Source: G020348385 sp964580235
GTDB taxonomy: Bacteria > Acidobacteriota > Aminicenantia > Aminicenantales > Aminicenantaceae
Length of the DNA: 53,050 nt
Assembly (NCBI GenBank): GCA_964580235.1
Contig: CAZOJY010000008.1
Coordinates: forward strand, 1-53,050
Reading direction: 5' to 3'
In this document: positions 43,384-50,453 of the stretch, one piece after another
Position numbering within the stretch: position 1 is the stretch's first letter
Layout: each line of letters begins with the position of its first letter
The notes under the pieces: generated by a model
Seen by the model: only the letters and a program-made list of their open reading frames with translations
Databases searched by the model: none
What the model was told of the DNA's origin: nothing
Made by a program: the position numbers and the translations under genes

Positions 43384-45657
43384 ATGCCGAAAAGGAAAAA
43401 AAGAAAAAAAACCGCTGCGTCCCGCCGATCCAAACAAAAAAAGCGGATCAGATCTCAAGAACTATGGGGGATAATCTTGATTCTGTTTGCGCTCTTTTTG
43501 TTAATCAGTCTAATCAGTTACGATTCCCAAGACCCATCATGGGCAAGCACTGCATTTTCAGATGCAAAAGTGCACAATTACGGAGGTAAAGCAGGAGCAT
43601 CCACAGCAGAAGCACTGTTCCAGGTTTTTGGATTCACCTCCTTCCTTATTCCGTTTTTCTTGATTTACCTAGGATTTCAGACCCTTCTTCCAAAAGAAGA
43701 TAAACGTTTTATCTCGAAAATCGTGGGAATTATTTTCTTTACTCTCATCCTCAGCGCTCTCCTTTTCACCCTTTTCCAGAATATTAGCTGGCAAGGAGCC
43801 AGGATGGCCTCCGGCGGCTTTTTTGGGAACGAACTGTCCTCCTTTTTTATCAAGTATTTCAACCACACTGGCACCATCTTTATCCTGACCGGCCTCCTCA
43901 TCTTGTTTTTCTTTTTTTTCACACACCTCTCTTTCAGCAAGATAGTCCAGTTTCTATCGAAAATTCTCCAGTTTATTTTCAAAGAAGTCCGTATCCGGAT
44001 AACCCGCTACCAGAAAACCAAGCGCAAAGAAAAAATGAAAAGAAAAGTTATCGAAAAGTACGCGTCTCCAAAGCCCGAAAAGGAAAAAGAAGGAGCAAAA
44101 AAACATAAAAAAGCTGCTGCTGTTCAACTATCCCGCCCATCTCTGCCAAAAGAAATGCCTCTCTTTCCAGAGATAGAAAAAAAAGGAGATTACAATTTTC
44201 CCCCTTTCCACCTGCTCGATCGCGGAAAAGAATCTGAACAAATCGATAAAAACGAGCTTTACGAAAAAAAACATGCTATTGAAGAGAAACTCCGCGAATT
44301 TCGGATTGAAGGAGAAGTGAAAGAATATCACCCCGGCCCGGTGATCACCACCTATGAATTCTACCCCCATCCAGGGGTCAAAGTTAGCCAGGTGGCAAGC
44401 TATGCAGAAGACTTGTCCCTGGCCCTAAAGGCTGAAGCCGTGCGGATACAAAGGACACCAGGCAAATCTTCTCTAGGGGTAGAGGTTCCAAACAACAAAA
44501 GAGAAGTCATAAAAGTCCGGGATCTCATCGAAACGGAAAATTTTTTGCAATCCCGGACGAAACTGGCCATCGCACTCGGAAAATCCGTGCACGGCGAACC
44601 GTATATCACAGATCTTTCGGTCATGCCTCATCTCCTTATCGCAGGCGCCACAGGATCGGGAAAGAGCGTAGCGCTCAATACAATCATCACCAGCATCCTG
44701 TACAAAGCCAGCCCAGAGGAGGTTAAACTCATCCTCATCGATCCCAAACGGCTGGAATTTTCGATCTATGATGGCATTCCCCACCTCATGTGTCCAGTGG
44801 TTAAAAATCCAAGGAAGGCCGAAGCCGTCCTGCTGGATGTTATTAAAAAAATGGAAGCCCGTTACCACAAACTGGGACTGCTCCGAGTGCGGAACATCGA
44901 ACAGTACAATAAACAAGTCCACCGCCTCCAAAAAGAAAAAAAGGGCAAAATCGACGAGGAGGGAATAGAGGACCTCAAGCCCTTACCGTATATCTTAGTC
45001 ATAATCGATGAGCTGGCAGAGCTGATGATGATCGGCGCGCAAGAGGTGGAATACTGCATAGCCCGGTTGGCTCAACTGGCAAGAGCCGTCGGAATCCATC
45101 TTGTTATGGCCACACAACGGCCGTCCATAGATGTGATAACCGGAACGATCAAAAACAATTTCGCCTGCCGAATAGCCTTCCGTGTTCCTTCCAAAGTCGA
45201 TTCCAGGATTATCATCGACACTGCCGGCGCAGAAAAGTTACTGGGGATGGGAGACATGTTGTTTATACCTCCCAACAATCCCAGGATTATCCGGCTCCAT
45301 TGCTCCTTTGTATCACTCCCGGAAATCAACCGCTTGATCAAATTTGTAAAAGAGCAAGGGAAACCCAGCTATGACGAAGAAATCGTCCATGTTCTCAAAC
45401 GTCCGGCATCCCATATCATGGATAAATCCGACGAAAAAGATTCTCTGTTTGACAAGGCCGTAGATCTTGTGCTTCACACAGGGCAAGCCTCTGCCTCCTA
45501 CCTGCAGAGAAAGCTCAAGCTGGGATATGCCCGAGCATCCCGTATCATCGACCAAATGGAACAGGAGGGAATTGTTGGTCCATCAGAGGGAAGTAAACCC
45601 CGGGAAATCTTGGTAAGCCGCGAGGCTTACATAAGGAAGGAAAGAGGGGAGGAATGA
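43384..45657 (+). CDS. ftsK: FtsK/SpoIIIE DNA translocase
   Basis: The 757-aa protein has a basic N-terminus, four membrane segments (to about residue 185), a charged linker and the motor. Walker A GATGSGKS lies near residue 421, Walker B ILVIIDELAEL near 535, and RPSIDVITGTIKNNFACRIAF and GAEKLLGMGDML follow. The last 65 residues form the gamma winged-helix domain (YLQRKLKLGYARASRIIDQMEQEGIVGP) that reads chromosome-orienting sequences. It moves DNA at the division septum to finish chromosome separation. The ATG at 43384 is preferred over TTG 43378. Confidence 0.95.
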   Translation: MPKRKKRKKTAASRRSKQKKRIRSQELWGIILILFALFLLISLISYDSQDPSWASTAFSDAKVHNYGGKAGASTAEALFQVFGFTSFLIPFFLIYLGFQTLLPKEDKRFISKIVGIIFFTLILSALLFTLFQNISWQGARMASGGFFGNELSSFFIKYFNHTGTIFILTGLLILFFFFFTHLSFSKIVQFLSKILQFIFKEVRIRITRYQKTKRKEKMKRKVIEKYASPKPEKEKEGAKKHKKAAAVQLSRPSLPKEMPLFPEIEKKGDYNFPPFHLLDRGKESEQIDKNELYEKKHAIEEKLREFRIEGEVKEYHPGPVITTYEFYPHPGVKVSQVASYAEDLSLALKAEAVRIQRTPGKSSLGVEVPNNKREVIKVRDLIETENFLQSRTKLAIALGKSVHGEPYITDLSVMPHLLIAGATGSGKSVALNTIITSILYKASPEEVKLILIDPKRLEFSIYDGIPHLMCPVVKNPRKAEAVLLDVIKKMEARYHKLGLLRVRNIEQYNKQVHRLQKEKKGKIDEEGIEDLKPLPYILVIIDELAELMMIGAQEVEYCIARLAQLARAVGIHLVMATQRPSIDVITGTIKNNFACRIAFRVPSKVDSRIIIDTAGAEKLLGMGDMLFIPPNNPRIIRLHCSFVSLPEINRLIKFVKEQGKPSYDEEIVHVLKRPASHIMDKSDEKDSLFDKAVDLVLHTGQASASYLQRKLKLGYARASRIIDQMEQEGIVGPSEGSKPREILVSREAYIRKERGEE

Positions 45658-45810
45658 TTGTTCCGTAACTCCTTCTGAAATCCGTGTAATGATAGAAAAA
45701 ATCCGCACAAAGAAACATCAGCAAGCACACGGCATCCTTTTTAAGAATAACCAGGATTTGCCTGCTGTTGGCTTGTAAAAATCGATGAAGGAGGATATCG
45801 GCGGGGGGGT

Positions 45811-45841
45811 CGGCCTCGCCCGTTTTTATGAATAATTCAGT
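45811..45841. repeat. Dispersed AT-rich motif copy at the end of the HD-GYP gene
   Basis: Read on the minus strand this is CTGAATTATTCATAAAAACG followed by GGCGAGGCC. It matches the motif at 24312-24338 and 18121-18143, including the trailing GAGGC. Confidence 0.5.
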
Positions 45842-46813
45842 TTAGTGGATGGAATACAAGGAATGGGATCGCACTCCTGTCTCCTGTTTGATTTTCTGCC
45901 ATTTTTCCTCAGGGACGGAAAGAAAGGCATCCACAATAGCGGGATCAAACTGAGTCCCGCGGACCCGCTCTATCTCATCACAGGCTGTTCGGAAACTCTG
46001 CCCTTTCCGGTATGGCCTGTCTGATGTGATGGCATCGAGGGTATCGGCAATGGCAAAAATCCTCGCTACGAGCGGAATCTCTTCTCCTTTCAATCCATAG
46101 GGATATCCTCGTCCATCATAACTTTCATGGTGGAAAAGAACCACTAGGGATGCCATGTGTAAGAATGGGAATTCCTCGACGATTTCATAGCCCAAAAAGG
46201 GATGTTCTTTAATAATTTCCCTTTCTTTATCCGTCAGAGGCCCGGGCTTTCTAAGGATGGAGTCTGGGATTCCTATTTTTCCGATATCATGGAGCAGCGC
46301 GCCCCTTTCGATCTCCACAGAAAAGGTCCGATCATCTATCTCGAGAGCTTTTGTGAGAAGGAGAGTATAGCGAGCGACAAGCTGTGAGTGTCCCACTGTA
46401 TCATCGTTGTCATCTGTCGCTGCAATCAAATATAAGAGATTGGAATGCAGGTAAGCCTGATTTTTCAGGAGGGACATTTCAGAAGCAAAGGGATAATTTT
46501 GGATAACAGACTTATATTGCCGGTTGATATCACGCAGAATGTTTTTTGCCGAAAATATCTTTTGCGATCTATCGATATCGACAAGCCCCGAATCGGATTT
46601 CTGTGTTTTATCTGCCAAAAAACCAAAATTCTTCAATAATATCTCATCTGTCCTATACGAACGACTACCTTTTTGCTCGGCAGGAAATGAATATCCCATG
46701 TCATTCCATGCTAAACCAGGGTAATAGGATGTCCTCATGCCTTGTTCATCTTCGAGCACAAGAATTCTTGGCCGCGGATGGTGTGATCTTATAGGTTGAT
46801 TCATTTTTTCCAC
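45842..46813 (-). CDS. HD-GYP domain protein (probable c-di-GMP phosphodiesterase)
   Basis: The 323-aa protein starts with about 130 residues that match no domain I recognise; no receiver domain is evident. The C-terminal HD-GYP domain has ERGALLHDIGKIGIPD (HD) and VVLFHHESYDGRGYPYGLKG (GYP), with later ARIFAIADTLDAITSDRPYR. Such enzymes hydrolyse cyclic di-GMP with a metal centre. It may start at GTG 46813 or ATG 46804. The 60-aa gene lies 54 bases upstream on the same strand, and the ECF sigma gene is divergent beyond it. Confidence 0.88.
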   Translation of the reverse strand: MEKMNQPIRSHHPRPRILVLEDEQGMRTSYYPGLAWNDMGYSFPAEQKGSRSYRTDEILLKNFGFLADKTQKSDSGLVDIDRSQKIFSAKNILRDINRQYKSVIQNYPFASEMSLLKNQAYLHSNLLYLIAATDDNDDTVGHSQLVARYTLLLTKALEIDDRTFSVEIERGALLHDIGKIGIPDSILRKPGPLTDKEREIIKEHPFLGYEIVEEFPFLHMASLVVLFHHESYDGRGYPYGLKGEEIPLVARIFAIADTLDAITSDRPYRKGQSFRTACDEIERVRGTQFDPAIVDAFLSVPEEKWQKIKQETGVRSHSLYSIH

Positions 46814-46867
46814 TAGAATCCGTTTAGTCGATAAATACCGAGAAAAATTGAAATTTCATCCCGAGCA

Positions 46868-47050
46868 TCAATAAGTCAAACGGTCAGAAAACCCATGAAC
46901 AAAAATATTTTTTATGTTGTTTCTGTTATTCTTGTTTGGAGGCAATGTTTCAATGACCTCAAATCCCTGCCGTTCCAGCTTTCTCTCGATAAGGATAAAA
47001 AAATGTCTTTCATCTTTTATTCTTTTTATATTTTGATCCTTGGCCTCCAT
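46868..47050 (-). CDS. Small hypothetical protein (60 aa)
   Basis: A GGAGG 5 bases before the ATG at 47050 makes translation likely, giving a 60-aa protein beginning MEAKDQNIKRIKDERHFFIL. It is basic, with a likely helix over residues 1-30 and no cysteines or membrane segment. I do not recognise it. The frame is open up to 47134 but lacks a ribosome-binding sequence there. It sits between the HD-GYP gene and the divergent sigma-factor gene, so it may be linked to their control. Confidence 0.6.
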   Translation of the reverse strand: MEAKDQNIKRIKDERHFFILIERKLERQGFEVIETLPPNKNNRNNIKNIFVHGFSDRLTY

Positions 47051-47134
47051 TTTTTCCTCCGGTTCTTTGCGAGAGAAAATTTTAGTCGCTGCTGCTGCAA
47101 AAAGATTGAAATGCATTCCGTGCGCTTCACTCAC

Positions 47135-47163
47135 TTGTCATCCTATATATCTGCCTATATAAT
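47135..47163 (+). promoter_or_regulatory. Near-consensus promoter of the ECF sigma gene, 2-base leader
   Basis: TTGTCA (47135-47140) and TATAAT (47158-47163) are 17 bases apart. The expected transcription start is about 2 bases before the GTG at 47172. Confidence 0.65.
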
Positions 47164-47171
47164 GGGACAAA

Positions 47172-47672
47172 GTGGAAAAAAGACAAAAAGACATCGACCT
47201 TGATGCAATTGTTGCAAAGTACAGGCCTGTTGTCAGTTTTCGCGTAAAAAAATCCATAGGCGTCCAAACACCAGAATGGGAAGACGTCGTAAATGAAATT
47301 ATGATCAATGTTGTCGAAAAACTGAAGAAAGGAGAGTTTCGGGGAGATTCCTCGATAGGAACATTTATTTATACCATTACATCGCGCCGGATCATCGACT
47401 TCATCCGGAAAAAAAGCAAAGTTCTAAAACATGCGCCTGAACCCAATCCTTATCTCTCTCCTCAGGAACATGTTGAAAACAGAGAAAGAGCACAGTGGAT
47501 CGCCGATTCCATCGAAAAACTCAAACCCAAATATAAGGAAATTTTATACCTTTACTATTATCAGGAACTCTCGCGAGAGGAGGTGGCTAAAAAGCTTAAC
47601 ATCAGTCCCCGACGTGTGAGCGAACGGGTTAACTATGCCCAAAAGCTCCTCAGAAAAGTCATGAAGGAATGA
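47172..47672 (+). CDS. ECF-type RNA polymerase sigma factor
   Basis: The 166-aa protein has region 2 (about residues 20-85: EWEDVVNEIMINVVEKLKKGEFRGDSSIGTFIYTI, then RIIDFIRKK) and region 4 (about 110-160: LKPKYKEILYLYYYQELSREEVAKKLNISPRRVSERV), the two-domain ECF layout. The start is GTG at 47172. A zinc-finger anti-sigma gene follows 65 bases downstream, so the pair probably responds to an envelope signal. The promoter is of the housekeeping sigma70 type and gives almost no leader. Confidence 0.9.
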   Translation: MEKRQKDIDLDAIVAKYRPVVSFRVKKSIGVQTPEWEDVVNEIMINVVEKLKKGEFRGDSSIGTFIYTITSRRIIDFIRKKSKVLKHAPEPNPYLSPQEHVENRERAQWIADSIEKLKPKYKEILYLYYYQELSREEVAKKLNISPRRVSERVNYAQKLLRKVMKE

Positions 47673-47737
47673 TTTTTTTCAACTTTTGCAGGGACTGGAT
47701 CGACTAAATTGATGAAATTCTTGGAGAGGAAAGCACG

Positions 47738-48391
47738 ATGAAAAAATGCAAATTCGAAAATTTAATTGACGAGTACTTATTCGACAGGCTTGATGAAACA
47801 CAAAAGGAAACCTTTGAGGAACATTACTTTAACTGTCCTCAGTGTTTTGAAAAGATGGAAGAAAGAGGCGAGATGATTGCTGTCATCAGAACCAAAGGCA
47901 GTAAAATCTTCCGAGATGTCTTCGCTCCAGCAAAAATCAAACACTCAAAGCTGGAACCGATTCTGGCTTTCCTCACTCCTCGCCAGTGGGCAATGGCTGC
48001 TGTTTCTGCAGCTTTGATCTTCGTTGTGGCCATAGGCATAATTTCAAATATTAAAACAAATCCCCCTGAATTCTTTATCAATGACGACCTGGTCAGAGGC
48101 TCTTCGATAACGCTCATTTCCCCTGTCATCGACAATCTCAATCAAATCCCATCGGAATTTAGATGGGAAAGTCTGGGAAACGATGTCGAGTACAAGCTCT
48201 TCATCTTCCATCAGAATGAACAGCTCTGGAGCACGACTACAACGGATAACTACGTGACTCTTTCTGAAAAAATCAAGGCTCTGATGGCGCCGGGAAAAAA
48301 GTATTCCTGGCAGGTTAAAGCTTTTTCGCCTAAGGGAACTTTGGTTGCTGTTTCCAGTCGAGTTCAGTTTAACTTCGTGACTTCGAAATAA
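47738..48391 (+). CDS. zf-HC2 membrane anti-sigma factor with FN3-like periplasmic domain
   Basis: The 217-aa protein has the zinc-finger anti-sigma motif His29-x3-Cys33-x2-Cys36, with Cys4 as a possible fourth ligand. One membrane segment lies near residues 84-106, followed by a periplasmic domain of about 100 residues (SEFRWESLGNDVEYKLFIF) that looks like an FN3-type sandwich. It would hold the ECF sigma factor at the membrane until a signal reaches the outer domain. GGAGAGGAAA precedes the ATG. Its 3' end lies 3 bases from the convergent ricT. Confidence 0.85.
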   Translation: MKKCKFENLIDEYLFDRLDETQKETFEEHYFNCPQCFEKMEERGEMIAVIRTKGSKIFRDVFAPAKIKHSKLEPILAFLTPRQWAMAAVSAALIFVVAIGIISNIKTNPPEFFINDDLVRGSSITLISPVIDNLNQIPSEFRWESLGNDVEYKLFIFHQNEQLWSTTTTDNYVTLSEKIKALMAPGKKYSWQVKAFSPKGTLVAVSSRVQFNFVTSK

Positions 48392-48394
48392 ACC

Positions 48395-49075
48395 TTAATC
48401 TTCTTCAACTTTCTCCTCATCGGCATACATCCGTCCGCGCGTTTCTTCCTCGAAGGCTAAGCAGCACATCAAACGTCCGCATAATCCGGAAATTTTTGTC
48501 GGATTGATCACAATCTGCTGTTTTTTTGCCTTCTGGATAGTAACAGGCTCAAAACTCCTCATGAAGCTGGCACAACAAAGAGTTCTCCCGCATACGCCCA
48601 AACCACCTATCATTTTGGCTTCGTCTCGGACGCCGATCTGGCGCATTTCTATACGCATTTTGAACTCCTTGGCCAAATCTTTCACGAGCAGTCTAAAATC
48701 GATGCGACCGTCAGCGGTATAATAAAATATCCCTTTTTTTTCGTTGAAAAAATATCTTACCCGGACCAGCTTCATCGGCAGTTTTCGCACCTTGATTCTC
48801 TGGAGGCAAAAATCAAATGCTCTTTGCTCTTTTTTTTCAAGCCAGGCAAATTTCTTTTTATCATCCTCAGTGGCCACACTGATTATCTTAACAATATTCT
48901 TTGTTGATTTAGAGAATTCACAAATTTTGCCGGATATATTTTTAACGACAGCCAATTCCCCCCCCAGTTCAGATTCAATAATAACGCAAGCCCCTTTTTT
49001 AAGATCAAAATTCTCATTATTAACCCGGAAGAGCTTTCCCGAACGTTTGGATACAACACAAATAATATCAGACAT
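48395..49075 (-). CDS. ricT: PSP1-domain protein RicT
   Basis: The 226-aa protein has the PSP1 C-terminal region: KLVRVRYFFNEKKGIFYYTADGRIDFRLLVKDLA, then MRQIGVRDEAKMIGGLGVCGRTLCC and SGLCGRLMCCLAFEE, whose Cys residues in RicT bind [4Fe-4S] clusters with RicA/RicF in Bacillus. In other phyla the function is less clear. It overlaps holB by 8 bases; ricT next to holB is a common arrangement. Confidence 0.9.
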   Translation of the reverse strand: MSDIICVVSKRSGKLFRVNNENFDLKKGACVIIESELGGELAVVKNISGKICEFSKSTKNIVKIISVATEDDKKKFAWLEKKEQRAFDFCLQRIKVRKLPMKLVRVRYFFNEKKGIFYYTADGRIDFRLLVKDLAKEFKMRIEMRQIGVRDEAKMIGGLGVCGRTLCCASFMRSFEPVTIQKAKKQQIVINPTKISGLCGRLMCCLAFEEETRGRMYADEEKVEED

Positions 49076-50057
49076 AACCCCATTCCAAAAAATTTGAAAA
49101 AATCGAGCTTACCAGAATATTCACGTTTAAATTTTTCCGTAACGCTTCAATAGCAAAATCAATTTTGGCCAGGAAATCTATGACCTGACTTAACGTTACG
49201 GATTGTACCACTTCATTGAGATCCTGCTCAAAATCGGGATTCAGCAAGAATCCTGACTCTGCCTTTTCCTTGATCAAGATAACATCCCGACAAAACGAGG
49301 CAAGAATCTCCAGAGTTTTTTTCAACTCTTCTTTGATAACGGCGCGTGGCGTGCTAAATTGCCTCAACAAATGCGCAGCCTTTTCCCTTTTATTTAAAGC
49401 GAGAAAAAGATGCCATGCCCTATCTCTCTGCGATTGAACCTCATCCCATTCCAAGGATAAAGCCTGCTTTAGGTTTCCATCAACCTGAAGAGACAGGATT
49501 TGCGCTCTATCGGACTGGAAACCCTTGGCTTCAAGAGCTTTTTGTATCTCTTCTTTGGGGATAGGAGAAAACTGGAAGATCTGACATCTAGACTTTATGG
49601 TTGGTATAATTCTGTATGGATTTTGAGTCACCAGGATAATATGAGAAAAAGAAGGAGGTTCTTCCAAGATTTTCAGCAGTGAGTTCGAAGCTTCATCGTT
49701 CATTTTTTCGGCTTCTTCGACAATAAAAATCCTTTTGTGTCCGGCCATCGGTTTCAAGTAAGCAGTATCTTTCAGTAACCTCATTTGATCAATTTTGAGA
49801 ATATCTTTTGCCGGAGAAATAACCATAACATCAGGAAAATTTCCGCTGCTGATGGCTCGGCAGTGGGAACACTCCTCACAAGCATCTGAAGATTTTTTTA
49901 AACAATTTAAGGCTTTAGCAACGATAAGGGCAGTCTCTTTTTTCCCGATTCCTTCATGTCCCGCAAAAAGAAGAGAATTGGGAAGCTTATTCTGCTTTAA
50001 AATGCGGCGAAGAATTTTCTTCACCCCATTATTTCCAACAACATCCTTAAAGGCCAT
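49068..50057 (-). CDS. holB: DNA polymerase III delta-prime subunit
   Basis: The 329-aa AAA+ clamp-loader subunit has a P-loop-like FAGHEGIGKKETA with a lysine pair, a four-Cys zinc module (CEECSHC plus a preceding Cys), FIVEEAEKMNDEASNSLLKILEEPP and the sensor 1 region LVTQNPYRIIPTIKSRCQ. Delta-prime usually cannot hydrolyse ATP. It helps load the beta clamp. No clear -35/-10 pair is seen close by; a TATAAT lies about 44 bases upstream. Confidence 0.92.
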   Translation of the reverse strand: MAFKDVVGNNGVKKILRRILKQNKLPNSLLFAGHEGIGKKETALIVAKALNCLKKSSDACEECSHCRAISSGNFPDVMVISPAKDILKIDQMRLLKDTAYLKPMAGHKRIFIVEEAEKMNDEASNSLLKILEEPPSFSHIILVTQNPYRIIPTIKSRCQIFQFSPIPKEEIQKALEAKGFQSDRAQILSLQVDGNLKQALSLEWDEVQSQRDRAWHLFLALNKREKAAHLLRQFSTPRAVIKEELKKTLEILASFCRDVILIKEKAESGFLLNPDFEQDLNEVVQSVTLSQVIDFLAKIDFAIEALRKNLNVNILVSSIFSNFLEWGYV

Positions 50058-50453
50058 TTTTTTTTATACTCCAACTCTGCTTAATTTCTTGCACCCAGTC
50101 ATTATAACCTATTTGGCCCCCCATTAGAAAATATTGAATTCCCCCCCTAACACCCAGGCAAGCAAACTCATCAGCCCGCTGATTTATCCAGTTCCCGCTC
50201 AATATGGCTCTTCGTTAACCATCTTGTGCGAGGGGAGAGCCCTTTGTCAAGTTCCAGGTAATCCGATGCAAGCCTTTGCCTCCGTTCCCGTGGGCACTGC
50301 AACGGCCATGCATCGCTTTTCCAGCTCCGAGATAGATGATGTACGGGTCCGACGGCACCGTTTCGATCTTCCCAAACTTATATTTTTTCTACAACATTAT
50401 TCCTAAATATTTTGGCCGCGGTCATTCACGAGCCTAATAGTGCTGGGTCATTT
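50058..50453. other. Gene-free stretch with open frames on both strands
   Basis: A 90-codon plus-strand frame (50134-50406) and minus-strand frames of at least 50 codons cross this stretch, with a short ATCAG/CTGAT hairpin. None has a ribosome-binding sequence or a family I recognise. The minus-strand frame with VAVPTGTEAKA resembles one in the 42835-43140 stretch (STGTEDRDVKA), so the two may be relics of one repeat family. I call no gene. Confidence 0.45.

Noticed and set aside
45781..45820. GC-rich run near the end of the HD-GYP gene as a terminator
   Set aside because: The arms do not pair well and the T-run stands on the plus strand; it is better explained as a dispersed-motif copy.
50134..50406. 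90-codon plus-strand frame between holB and uvrA
   Set aside because: No ribosome-binding sequence, no recognisable family, and the opposite strand is also open; treated as a repeat relic.
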